Shown: one piece after another, positions 35,149 to 43,256 of the stretch
Position numbering within the stretch: position 1 is the stretch's first letter
How the letters are laid out: every line of letters starts with the position of its first letter
Assembly: GCF_000685275.1 (NCBI RefSeq)
Contig: NZ_ARYK01000006.1
Coordinates: forward strand, 124,001 to 188,000
Origin: Hyphomonas johnsonii MHS-2
GTDB lineage: Bacteria; Pseudomonadota; Alphaproteobacteria; Caulobacterales; Hyphomonadaceae
Length of the DNA: 64,000 nt
Reading direction: 5' to 3'
Position numbers and translations under genes: made by a program
Notes under the pieces: generated by a model
Databases searched by the model: none
The model's input: the letters and a program-made list of their open reading frames with translations, nothing else
Told to the model about the DNA's origin: nothing

Positions 35149-35459
35149 TGGCGGACGGTAGTGTCATGCGCGCGCGAAGCGACCCCGGCCCGGTCAGGCT
35201 CACCCTCGACGAGGCCATTTCCCGTCTCGAGGCGGGCAAGGGCGAAGGCGTGGTCGTCGATCTCGGCGAGGGGCGCACGGCCGTCGCTGACGGCCATCGC
35301 GGCGATGACGGCCTGCTCCAGCGCCTGCGCGGGCACCGCATGCTGGTCGCCCTGGCGTCCGGTGCGGCAGACCTGTCCCAGTTCTCGACCTCACCCGGTA
35401 CGGTGAATGTCGCCCCGCTTGTGCAGGAAATACTCGACGCTGCGGTCCAGAGGGACTAG
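35148..35459 (+). CDS. Small protein coupled to flbT, unknown function
   Basis: A 103-residue protein beginning MADGSVMRARSD, overlapping the flbT stop codon by one base (TGATG). It has no membrane segment and no motif I know; the LTLDEAISRLEAGKGEGVVVDLGEG stretch has a helical and then beta character. Co-translation with FlbT suggests it could take a flagellar role, perhaps the place usually held by FlaF, but I see no similarity to FlaF. Confidence 0.6.
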   Translation: MADGSVMRARSDPGPVRLTLDEAISRLEAGKGEGVVVDLGEGRTAVADGHRGDDGLLQRLRGHRMLVALASGAADLSQFSTSPGTVNVAPLVQEILDAAVQRD

Positions 35460-35470
35460 GGGCCTCGCGC

Positions 35471-36121
35471 ATGAGCGCAGAACTGATTTCCCTTTTCACG
35501 GCGACCTTCGTCACCTTCTTCGTGTTGATCGATGCGTTGGGTGTCGCGCCGATCTTTGCGACCCTGACGGCGCAGGGCGGCCCGGCCTATCGCCGCAAGA
35601 TGGCGTTCAAGGCCACAGTGGTTGCCAGCCTGATCATGTTCGCGTTTGCGTTCGGCGGCGCGTGGCTGCTCGGCGCCATGCATATCTCGATCGACGCGTT
35701 CCGGGCGGCCGGCGGCGTGCTCCTGTTCCTGATCGCGCTCGACATGGTGTTCGAGAAACGCACCGAGCGGCGCGAACACCGGGCGTCAGAACTGATGGAA
35801 GGCCACGACGATACCGAGGAACCGGACGACATTTCCGTTTTCCCGATCGGTATTCCCATGATTGCCGGGCCGGGCTCCATCGCGACAGCCATGTTCTACA
35901 TGTCAGGTGCCGGCGGCTGGACCGAAAAGGCCGTCGTATTGGCGGCCATTGGTCTCAACCTGGTGATCACGCTGGGAATATTCCTGATTGCCGGGCCGCT
36001 GGTCCGGATGATGGGGGCCAGCGTCGCGGGTGCGCTGACCCGTATCCTCGGGGTGATCCTCGCGGCCCTCTCGGTCCAGCTGCTGATCGACGGCATCAAG
36101 GGCGCATTCGGCCTGGCCTGA
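35471..36121 (+). CDS. MarC (UPF0056) family membrane protein
   Basis: A 216-residue protein with six hydrophobic helices. The pattern LISLFTATFVTFFVLIDALGVAPIF near the start and IGIPMIAGPGSIATAMF in the middle are hallmarks of MarC/UPF0056. The function is not established; despite its name it does not clearly mediate multiple antibiotic resistance. It follows the flbT-linked gene by 11 nt on the same strand and may be co-transcribed. Confidence 0.88.
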   Translation: MSAELISLFTATFVTFFVLIDALGVAPIFATLTAQGGPAYRRKMAFKATVVASLIMFAFAFGGAWLLGAMHISIDAFRAAGGVLLFLIALDMVFEKRTERREHRASELMEGHDDTEEPDDISVFPIGIPMIAGPGSIATAMFYMSGAGGWTEKAVVLAAIGLNLVITLGIFLIAGPLVRMMGASVAGALTRILGVILAALSVQLLIDGIKGAFGLA

Positions 36122-36125
36122 CAGC

Positions 36126-37415
36126 CTATTGCGGTGCTTCCAGGCGCGTGCGGCGGCGCACGTTGCGCCGGAATGTCGAAACCGTCACCCAGAACAGGAC
36201 CAGCCCGGCTGCAGTCAGGCCCATGAACTGCAGCACCAGTGCCCGTGTCCACCGCACGCCCGTGTCGGCAATGCGCATCGCGCTCGGTCCCATCTGCTTG
36301 ACCAGCGCCACGGACCGGTCACCGCCCGCTTCGGCAATCAGGCGAACCCGGCGAAGGTCGGCCCCATCCTTGACCTGTTCGATCAGGGCGACGGCCGCTG
36401 TCGGATCCGTCAGCGCGCCAATCCGGGCGATCTGGGCCAGGTCCGTTTCCAGCCGGGCCATGCCCTTGGGACTGATCGCCCCGGCATAGGCAGCCTGCAC
36501 CCGCTGGACACGTACCTTGGTCGTCGCAAGGTCACCAAAGGCCTCTTCGAGGGCGGGCTTCAGGGCGTCATCGGGCAGGGCGTCATCCAGACGGTCGGTC
36601 ATGTACTCGGTGAATTCCTCCGACATCCTGCGCGACCTGCGGGCCGATTTCAGGATCGACAGCGCCCGGATATTCGCGTCCGCGTCGCCGCCTTCCGTTT
36701 CGGCGCGGGTGAGGCCGATGCCGGTGATCTTGAGAACCATCTCGTCGACCCGGTCGCCGGCTATCCAGCGCTCGGAATGGTTCGCCAGGTCGACCAGCGA
36801 ACCCAGCATGGCAAATCTCTGTTCAATGACCGGCGCGGCAACGTCTGCGGGAACGGTCTCGGCCGGCGCGTCGGTTGCCGCCGCCACGGCCCTGTCGACC
36901 GTGTCGATCACCGGGGCGTCCGGGTCGATTTCATCCGGACGGGTCTCCAGGTTGTGAGCTGTTCCCATCGCCTCGTTGAAACGCTGGCTGACGTCGAGGG
37001 GCAGCTTGCGCAGGGCAACCCGGGCGATGCGTTCGTCCTCGGTACCGGATTCTTCCGAACCGGCGGCCACCATCAATTCCTTGACGTCCTCACGGCTCAG
37101 CATCTGTGGGGCCGTCAGCAGGAAGCCGCGTGCCGCCGTCACGTCGCGTGCGGCCAGTTCACGCGAAATGATGTCGTGCCAGAACTTGTATTTGTCGGCG
37201 GCGTTGCGCGGCGCCATTGCGGCAAAGGTCTCGTCCATGTTGCGGCGGGTCTGGTCGATCGATTCGACGGCTGGTGATTCAGAGAATGTTGCCCCGGAAA
37301 ACGCGCCTGCCAGGATCTGCGCAGCGATCACCGGAATCAGGATCAACAGTGAATTGAACATCACCGCCTGCATCCAGCCGGAAGAACGTATCGATCTTTT
37401 TCGGCGGCGGGCCAT
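36126..37415 (-). CDS. Membrane-anchored protein of unknown function with two terminal helices
   Basis: A 429-residue protein. After a basic start (MARRRKRSIRSSGW) there is a helix at about residues 16-40, then a 330-residue predicted periplasmic region and a second helix near residues 390-415 (VLQFMGLTAAGLVLFWVTV), with a basic C-terminal tail. The middle is helical and rich in Ala, Glu, Arg and Thr. No domain is recognised. The topology (both tails in the cytoplasm) suggests an envelope or division role, but this is only inference. It is transcribed away from dksA. Confidence 0.6.
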   Translation of the reverse strand: MARRRKRSIRSSGWMQAVMFNSLLILIPVIAAQILAGAFSGATFSESPAVESIDQTRRNMDETFAAMAPRNAADKYKFWHDIISRELAARDVTAARGFLLTAPQMLSREDVKELMVAAGSEESGTEDERIARVALRKLPLDVSQRFNEAMGTAHNLETRPDEIDPDAPVIDTVDRAVAAATDAPAETVPADVAAPVIEQRFAMLGSLVDLANHSERWIAGDRVDEMVLKITGIGLTRAETEGGDADANIRALSILKSARRSRRMSEEFTEYMTDRLDDALPDDALKPALEEAFGDLATTKVRVQRVQAAYAGAISPKGMARLETDLAQIARIGALTDPTAAVALIEQVKDGADLRRVRLIAEAGGDRSVALVKQMGPSAMRIADTGVRWTRALVLQFMGLTAAGLVLFWVTVSTFRRNVRRRTRLEAPQ

Positions 37416-37496
37416 GGGCAGTGGAACCGTTGCGAAAGCTGCACTCTGGGCGAAACTCCATTGAGCGCGGCGTTGGTCTAAAGATCAAGCCTCGGC

Positions 37497-37509
37497 CTGC
37501 AAATTGCAG
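37497..37509. repeat. Perfect 13-nt palindrome in the gap upstream of dksA
   Basis: CTGCAAATTGCAG is an inverted repeat with one central base, lying in the 260-nt AT-rich gap between the divergent membrane protein gene and dksA. It may be an operator or chance. Confidence 0.25.
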
Positions 37510-37675
37510 CCGGTTTGCGGGCCGAATGGCATTAAGTGAGGGTAATAATATCATGAAATTTGTGTGATTTAGGCGCAATCTTCTGAAATTATTGGCTTTA
37601 TTATCTCAGCTATGCCAATTGCGGTGAATCACTTGCCGATCTATATCGGGCCAATCCTGGTGAAAGGTGTCTGCT

Positions 37676-38092
37676 ATGACGATAGAACTATCAGACGACT
37701 ACCGTCCGTCAGAAGACGAGGAATTCATGAACGAGCGTCAACTGGCCTTTTTCCGCCGGTTGCTCGAGAACTGGAAAGCCGAAATACTCGACGGCGCCAA
37801 ACAGACAATTCACAACCTGCAGGACGAGTCCGGATCTCTTCCCGATGTCGTCGACCGGGCCTCTGCGGAGAGTGACAAGGCCCTGGAGCTGCGCACGCGT
37901 GACCGCCAGCGCAAGCTGATCTCGAAGATCGACAGCGCACTGCGCCGCATCAACGATGGAACCTATGGCTTTTGTGAAGCGACCGGCGAACCGATCGGCC
38001 TGCGCCGCCTCGAAGCCCGCCCGACTGCCACGCTGAGCCTTGAGGCGCAGGAGCGTCACGAGCGCAAGGAGCGCACGCTGCGCGACGACTAG
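37676..38092 (+). CDS. dksA: DksA-family RNA polymerase regulator, CxxT/SxxA variant
   Basis: A 138-residue DksA/TraR protein. Residues 1-95 form the coiled-coil, with ESDKALELRTRDRQRKL; the C-terminal globular part reads YGFC-EATGEPIGLRRLEARPTATLSLEAQERHERKER. The zinc cysteines of E. coli DksA are replaced: only C100 remains, giving C100-x-x-T103 and S121-x-x-A124, the pattern of the Rhodobacter DksA. With ppGpp it would repress rRNA and activate amino acid promoters. Start at ATG 37676, with AAAGGTG ahead. A strong terminator follows. Confidence 0.9.
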   Translation: MTIELSDDYRPSEDEEFMNERQLAFFRRLLENWKAEILDGAKQTIHNLQDESGSLPDVVDRASAESDKALELRTRDRQRKLISKIDSALRRINDGTYGFCEATGEPIGLRRLEARPTATLSLEAQERHERKERTLRDD

Positions 38093-38118
38093 GCGCCTGC
38101 CTGTGCTTTCCGCATATC

Positions 38119-38160
38119 AAAGCGGCGGCCCTCCAATCCTGGAAGTACCGCCGCTTTTTT
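38119..38160 (+). terminator. Rho-independent terminator after dksA
   Basis: AAAGCGGCGG (38119-38128) pairs with CCGCCGCTTT (38148-38157), a 10-bp stem around a 19-nt loop, followed by T residues to 38160, ending 68 nt after the dksA stop codon. Confidence 0.85.
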
Positions 38161-38263
38161 GCCCATCAACCCAACGCCGCGGCGAAGTGCATTGTACCCC
38201 GAGCGTTGAAGACATGATCGCATCAAGGTCCAAATGTTCCCTTACCTGATGGTAATCAGGAGC

Positions 38264-38308
38264 TTAATGCAATCTTCGCTTGCTTAAATCCGTGGCGTAA
38301 TCGGTTAA
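38264..38308. promoter_or_regulatory. Three TTAA sites upstream of the FliM-like gene
   Basis: TTAA occurs at 38264, 38284 and 38305, separated by 16 and 17 nt, in the 343-nt gap between dksA and the FliM-like gene. The gap otherwise contains the dksA terminator and a CtrA-like box at 38367. The cluster may represent tandem regulator half-sites. Confidence 0.35.
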
Positions 38309-38366
38309 GGTTTTCCGTATCCGGCGAAGGCGAACCGCAGTAAATGCGGCTACCAGCCCGAAAGTC

Positions 38367-38382
38367 CTAACCACCCGTTAAC
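38367..38382 (+). promoter_or_regulatory. Near-consensus CtrA-type box upstream of the FliM-like gene
   Basis: CTAACCACCCGTTAAC differs from the TTAA-N7-TTAAC consensus at one position. It ends 52 nt before the ATG at 38435, a position fitting a class II flagellar promoter controlled by CtrA. Confidence 0.5.
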
Positions 38383-38434
38383 TCTCTCTGGGCCAGACTG
38401 GCGTTTGGCTTCTTAAGGATTCCGTACCGCGCTC

Positions 38435-39526
38435 ATGGACAGGCCTCTGCCTCACGCTTCCGATGACGGATGGGACATGTCGCCGAGACGTGAAACCGCC
38501 ATCATGCTTGACATGCCGACCAGTTTCGAAGGCTTCAGTCCCGTCGCCGAGGCACCGCTTGTCCGCAACAAGCTCAGCCCGGCCGAGATCGAAGCGCTGC
38601 TGCGGCCGGACCTTTCGGACATGCCTGACGATCCGCCGCCGCCCGAGCCGGTCGCGATCACGCCCAAGGACATCCCGGACTTCCACGCGCCCGCTGCGCC
38701 CACCACCAGCACAGCCATCCCGGAAGACGCCATGCGCCTTGCCGCCCGCCTGTCGCTGGCCCTGCGCCAGCGCTGCGGCCTGCGGGCTGCTGCCACGGTG
38801 GCCGGAACAGGGGAGGGCTCGTTCCTGGCGGGCCTTGCCACGCACGCCGACGAGATCGGACGGGCGATCGCCTGCTTCGCCGCACCGTCCGGCGAAATCG
38901 TCGCCATGCTCAGCCTCAGCGCCCCCTTGTCCGGCGCGCTGATCGAAACGGCCTGCGGCGGCCAGCCCACCGACTCTGCGCCGCGTGAACTGACACCGCT
39001 CGACGGCGCCCTGCTTGAAGGCCTGGTGCGCCCACTGGGCACGGCGATTTCGCCGTCGCTCAGCTTTGCGCGCATCGAGACGGATGCTGATTTCGCCGCC
39101 GCGCTCGCCCGACCGGGCGCCGCCGACATCATCGACCTCGACATCAGGCTGGATCACGGACGGATGGGCGCGCGACTTATCCTTGCGGCTGACGATCTCT
39201 TCGACAGCGCGCCTGCGGGCGGCCTTGCCGCCCCCGAACCACACCCGCACCGCACCCCTGCCACACCCGCGCCAGTCGCCGCTGCTGCCGGTGTGACCGC
39301 CGTCCTGACGGCGCGCATCGCCAGTCTCAGCGTGCCGCTGTCACGCCTCTCGGACCTCAAGGCAGGCTCAACCCTGCTGCTCGGCCTGCCTGCCGACCAG
39401 CCGGTGGAACTGCTGTCGGGCGGCCGTAACGGGCCGGTCGCAGCCGAGGCCCAGATCGGCCGCAAGGGCGCCCAGATGGCCCTGCGGATCACCCGGCGCG
39501 GCCCGGCGATCCGCGACCTCGGCTAG
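38435..39526 (+). CDS. Divergent FliM-like flagellar motor switch protein with SpoA domain
   Basis: A 363-residue protein. Residues 47-56 read LSPAEIEALL, matching the N-terminal CheY-binding LSQ-EIDALL motif of FliM; a central domain (about 95-250) has the CheC-like pattern of the FliM middle, and residues 286-355 (VTAVLTARIASLSVPLSRLSDLKAGSTLLLGLPADQP) form a SpoA/FliN domain. It is more Ala/Pro rich than normal FliM and has a Pro/His linker near residue 275. It would sit in the C-ring of the motor. No other basal-body genes are nearby. Start codon uncertain (ATG 38435 or 38477). Confidence 0.75.
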   Translation: MDRPLPHASDDGWDMSPRRETAIMLDMPTSFEGFSPVAEAPLVRNKLSPAEIEALLRPDLSDMPDDPPPPEPVAITPKDIPDFHAPAAPTTSTAIPEDAMRLAARLSLALRQRCGLRAAATVAGTGEGSFLAGLATHADEIGRAIACFAAPSGEIVAMLSLSAPLSGALIETACGGQPTDSAPRELTPLDGALLEGLVRPLGTAISPSLSFARIETDADFAAALARPGAADIIDLDIRLDHGRMGARLILAADDLFDSAPAGGLAAPEPHPHRTPATPAPVAAAAGVTAVLTARIASLSVPLSRLSDLKAGSTLLLGLPADQPVELLSGGRNGPVAAEAQIGRKGAQMALRITRRGPAIRDLG

Positions 39527-39536
39527 GCCGACCGGC

Positions 39537-40436
39537 CTAGTCGCCGCGCATGTGTGCCTCGGCGGCATCGCGCGATGCCGCCTCCGTGCCGTTCCCGAGA
39601 AGCTCCGCTTCCCTCTGCACCCACAGGCGCTTCTGGTAGTTTGTCGAGATGATATCGGTCACGACGAGCACGAAGATCACCAGGTAGAAGCTGGACTTGC
39701 TCATCGCGTCGATCGCAAAGCCGAACAGCGTGAGGTGGGCAAGGTGCGCGCCCTCCGTCACGAGCAGCACGCCGACGAGGAAGAGCACGAACAGGCCGAG
39801 AACCTCGTACATCCTGTTCTTTTTCAGGAAGTCGGCAACGGCGTCCGCCATCAGCACCATCGCGATGCCTGAAACCACGATCGCGATCGTCATCAGCCAG
39901 ACATCGTAATGCACGCTGATATGGCCCGCAGCATCGACCGTTCTTTCATTGGCAATCGCCATGGCCGAGAGGATCGAGTCAAACGAGAAGACCAGGTTCA
40001 TGGCAACGATCATCGAGATCGCCTGGAACACCGATTTCGGTCGTCCCCCCTCACTGTGCTCGATGAATTCGACCGTCAGCAGGTGATTGATCTCCTTGAC
40101 CGCCGTGTAGATGATGAACGAGCCGCCCGCGAGCGTGATCAGGCTCTGGAACGTGAAAGACCCCTCGAAGAAGCCGGGCCAATGCGCTGAAATCAGCGGT
40201 GCGGCGAGGGCGTCAAACAGGCCCACGACAATGAACAGCAGGACGATGCGGAAGATGATCGCCAGCCCGATGCCCCAGCGCCGGACCATCGGCGCCTGCG
40301 CCTCGCCCACCCGTTTGGACTCGATCGAGATGTAAAGCAGGTTGTCGAAGCCCAGTACCGCCTGCAGCAGCAGCAGCATGAGCAGTGTGAAAAGGCCCGA
40401 TATCGAAAAGACTTCGTGGATGAATTCGTTCAGCAT
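39537..40436 (-). CDS. TerC family membrane protein
   Basis: A 299-residue protein with eight or nine helices. TerC hallmarks are LLQAVLGFDNLLYISIESKRV (the acidic FDN in helix 2), VAMNLVFSFDSILSAMAIA (the second acidic FDS) and the conserved DAVADFLKKNRMYEVLGLFVLFLVGVLLVTEG. Members transport or sense divalent metals such as Mn2+. The C-terminal tail is charged. Start at ATG 40436; a longer frame to 40478 is possible. Its own promoter region is shared with no neighbour. Confidence 0.85.
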   Translation of the reverse strand: MLNEFIHEVFSISGLFTLLMLLLLQAVLGFDNLLYISIESKRVGEAQAPMVRRWGIGLAIIFRIVLLFIVVGLFDALAAPLISAHWPGFFEGSFTFQSLITLAGGSFIIYTAVKEINHLLTVEFIEHSEGGRPKSVFQAISMIVAMNLVFSFDSILSAMAIANERTVDAAGHISVHYDVWLMTIAIVVSGIAMVLMADAVADFLKKNRMYEVLGLFVLFLVGVLLVTEGAHLAHLTLFGFAIDAMSKSSFYLVIFVLVVTDIISTNYQKRLWVQREAELLGNGTEAASRDAAEAHMRGD

Positions 40437-40505
40437 GCGCCGCCCCCCGGAGTTGTATCCAACTCCTGTAAGGAACATTCAGCGGTCGCAATCAAGAGCC
40501 GGTCA

Positions 40506-41150
40506 TCAGGACCCCGATGATTGCTTCACGAATTCGGCCTGGATCTCGATGCCCACGGTATCGGTCACCAACCCGGAATACTTGCTGACGCCGAACGCTG
40601 TCCGGTCGATCTCGGTCGTCGCCGAAAAGCCGGCAACCTCGGCGCCGCGCAGCTGGTCATGGGCAGCGCCATTGAACGTGACCTGCAGTGTCACCGGTAA
40701 GGTCGTCCCGTGCAGCGTCAGGTCTCCCGTCACATCGGCGGTCGTGGGGCCCGTCACGCTGATGGCGGTCGATCTGAACACGGCTTGCGGAAAGGCCGCG
40801 GCATCAAACCAGTCCGGCCCCATCAGTTCCTCGGCAAAGCTGTCATTGGCAATGTCGAGCGAGGTCATGTCGACCGTCGCCTCGACCCGGGCCTGTGCCG
40901 GATCGGCGGCGTCGCCTGTCAGGCTCGCATCGAAGGTTTCGAACCGGCCGATCAGGTCGGAATAGCCAAGATGGTTGATCCGGAACAGCAGGGCCGCGTG
41001 CGCAGGGTCCAGCGCATAATCGCCGGCCGCCACCTTGGTGAGGTCCGTGCTGACGGCGGGCTTCAGCAACGGGGCGACGAGCGACGCGCACGATCCGAGC
41101 GAGACCAGCCCGAACGCCACGACGCCCGCCTTCAGCCATCCATGCCGCAT
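40506..41150 (-). CDS. YceI family lipoprotein
   Basis: A 214-residue protein with a lipoprotein signal (GLVSLGSC, Cys in LGSC-AS) and the YceI beta-barrel: YALDPAHAALLFRINHLGYSDLIGRFETFDASLT, VDMTSLDI, FRSTAISVTG, TADVTGDLTLHGTTLPVTL and GFSATTEIDRTAFGVSKY. YceI proteins bind polyisoprenoid lipids in the periplasm. It begins 4 nt after the stop of the DUF885 gene and is therefore the second gene of that operon. Confidence 0.88.
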   Translation of the reverse strand: MRHGWLKAGVVAFGLVSLGSCASLVAPLLKPAVSTDLTKVAAGDYALDPAHAALLFRINHLGYSDLIGRFETFDASLTGDAADPAQARVEATVDMTSLDIANDSFAEELMGPDWFDAAAFPQAVFRSTAISVTGPTTADVTGDLTLHGTTLPVTLQVTFNGAAHDQLRGAEVAGFSATTEIDRTAFGVSKYSGLVTDTVGIEIQAEFVKQSSGS

Positions 41151-41154
41151 GATC

Positions 41155-43056
41155 TCAGGTCCCTTTGGTTTCAGCCACCCAAGCCTGCACATTCTGTTCG
41201 AGGATATCCAGCGGAACCGCACCGTCCCTGAGCACAACATCGTGAAAGCTGCGGATGTCGAACTTGTCGCCAAGTTCGGCCCTGGCCATTTCGCGCAGTT
41301 CGACAATCTTCAACATGCCGATCTTGTAGGCGGTCGCCTGTCCCGGCATCACGATATAGCGCTCAATGGCCTTGCGGCAGTCGCCTTCAGGGTTCGGCGT
41401 ATTGTCCATCAGGTACTGGATGGCCTGTTCACGCGTCCAGCGCTTGTCATGAATGCCCGTGTCCACGACGAGTCGCGCCGCACGCCAGATTTCCATCGCG
41501 AGCCGCCCGAAATCATCATAGGGGTCCGTGTAGTAGCCCATGTCTTTCGGCAGCAGCTCCGAATACAGGCCCCACCCTTCGGTATAGGCCGTGTAGCCGC
41601 CATACTTGCGGAAGCTCGGAATGCCTTCCAGTTCCTGCGCCATGGCAATCTGCATGTGGTGGCCCGGAATGCCTTCATGGAAGGCGAGGGCCTGCATCTG
41701 GTAGGTCGGCATGTCCTGCATGCGATAGAGGTTGGCGTAATAGGTGCCGGGCCGGCTGCCATCCGGGGCAGGGCGGGAATAGAACGCCTTGCCGGCGGAC
41801 TGTTCGCGGAAGGGCTCGACGGCTTTCACGATCATGTCGGCCTTGGGGAAGGTCTTGAACACCATCGGCAGGTCTTCACGCATCTTGTCGATGGCGGCGG
41901 TGGCCTCGGCCAGGTATTCCGCTTTGCCTTCCTCCGTATTCGGCTTGAAGAATTGCGGATCGGTGCGGGTAAACTCGAAGAACTCCTTCAGCGTGCCGTC
42001 GAAACCGACCTTGACCATGATGCCGCGCATCTCGTCCTGGATGCGGGCGACTTCGGCAAGGCCGAGATCGTGAATCTCGTCGGCGCTCATGTCGGTCGTC
42101 GTGATCTGCTTCAGGCGCATCGCGTAATAGGCGTCGGCGTCCGGCAGCTTCCATGCCCCGTCATCTGTCGTCGCCACAGCAGCTTGCGCTTCCATTTCCG
42201 CAATCGCGGCCTCATAGGCCGGGCCCACCGATGTCTTCAGCGCATCCACCGCACGGGCCAGCAGTGCAGCAGCCTCATCCGGGGTGACACCGTCCGTGCT
42301 TTCCAGCGTGGCCAGTTTTGTGCGGAAGTCGTTCATCAGGGGGCTGTCTTCGGAGCCATCGGCCACGTCGGTCGTGAACGGATAGCCGGTGATCACGCCC
42401 CGCGAATCGGACAGGACATAGTCATAGACAAAGCGCGGCGGCTGGATGCCCTTTTCGGCGGCCGCGTGGGCATTGGCGACATTCTGGCCGAGATAGGCTG
42501 CGATTCCCTCCAGCCGTGAGACATAGGCTTCGGCATCGCTGGCGCCGGACACCTTGTGCTGGTTGATCAGGAAGGCCGGGATTTCCGATTGCACGCCGAA
42601 CATCTGGTTGAAGAGGTAGGTGTGATCGCGGAAAGGAAAGGCGGCCTCTTCCCGCGCCAGTTCGTACTCTGCCAGGCGCCACGACAGTTTCGCCTGCGGG
42701 TCCAGCTTGTCGAAATCGAACGAGGCCTTCATTTCGGCCACCATTGCCTGCTGCAATGCAAGGTCTTCTCGCGCATGCGCGTCGGACGCGTCATCCCATT
42801 TGTCGTAATCGTCCTTGATGCCGAGATAGGTCTGGTTCATCGGGCTGCGGGCGAGCATTTCCTTGAACTTGACCTCGAACCAGGCGTTCAGCGCGGCGCT
42901 TTCGACCTCGGTGGCCGAGGGCGTGCTTTCGCTGTGGGTGGGCAGGGGAGCGCCGGTATCCGCTGCGTTGCCTGCAAGGGCGGTCGCAGGCGGCGTCTGG
43001 CCGGCACAGGCCGACAGGAGAAGGAGGGCAGCAACGGAAGCGGCTGTACGGTTCAT
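41155..43056 (-). CDS. DUF885 family metallopeptidase-like lipoprotein
   Basis: A 633-residue protein. The N-terminus has a lipoprotein signal (ALLLLSAC-AG). DUF885 blocks are WFEVKFKEMLARSP, IHDLGLAEVARIQDEM, YYANLYRMQDMPTYQMQALAFHEGIPGHHMQ and YGGYTAYTEGWGLYSE. HEGIPGHH (HE-x3-HH) together with the Glu of EGWG forms the putative zinc site. It probably cleaves peptides in the periplasm. I chose ATG 43056, which begins the signal peptide. It is divergent from cckA; a TTAA-N17-TTAAC pair lies 48 nt upstream. Confidence 0.85.
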   Translation of the reverse strand: MNRTAASVAALLLLSACAGQTPPATALAGNAADTGAPLPTHSESTPSATEVESAALNAWFEVKFKEMLARSPMNQTYLGIKDDYDKWDDASDAHAREDLALQQAMVAEMKASFDFDKLDPQAKLSWRLAEYELAREEAAFPFRDHTYLFNQMFGVQSEIPAFLINQHKVSGASDAEAYVSRLEGIAAYLGQNVANAHAAAEKGIQPPRFVYDYVLSDSRGVITGYPFTTDVADGSEDSPLMNDFRTKLATLESTDGVTPDEAAALLARAVDALKTSVGPAYEAAIAEMEAQAAVATTDDGAWKLPDADAYYAMRLKQITTTDMSADEIHDLGLAEVARIQDEMRGIMVKVGFDGTLKEFFEFTRTDPQFFKPNTEEGKAEYLAEATAAIDKMREDLPMVFKTFPKADMIVKAVEPFREQSAGKAFYSRPAPDGSRPGTYYANLYRMQDMPTYQMQALAFHEGIPGHHMQIAMAQELEGIPSFRKYGGYTAYTEGWGLYSELLPKDMGYYTDPYDDFGRLAMEIWRAARLVVDTGIHDKRWTREQAIQYLMDNTPNPEGDCRKAIERYIVMPGQATAYKIGMLKIVELREMARAELGDKFDIRSFHDVVLRDGAVPLDILEQNVQAWVAETKGT

Positions 43057-43103
43057 GAGTGGCTCCGAATTCGATGAAGTTAGTGCGATTTCAACAGTGA
43101 GAA

Positions 43104-43129
43104 TTAACGCTTTTTTCGGTTTCGTTAAC
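43104..43129. promoter_or_regulatory. TTAA-N17-TTAAC pair between DUF885 and cckA
   Basis: Half-sites 43104-43107 and 43125-43129 are separated by 17 nt, the same spacing as upstream of flbT. The pair lies 48 nt upstream of the DUF885 start and 128 nt upstream of cckA, so it could serve either gene. CtrA binding is untested. Confidence 0.4.
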
Positions 43130-43256
43130 CTTTGATGTGGCAATGTAAGTCGACTAGGATTCTGCAACAGGTGAGTCGTCGGCTCAACCTGCAGGATTGG
43201 TGTACAGTGGTTCCGACTTGGTGTCTTGTGAGTCGGCGGCAGGAGACGTGACGCGA

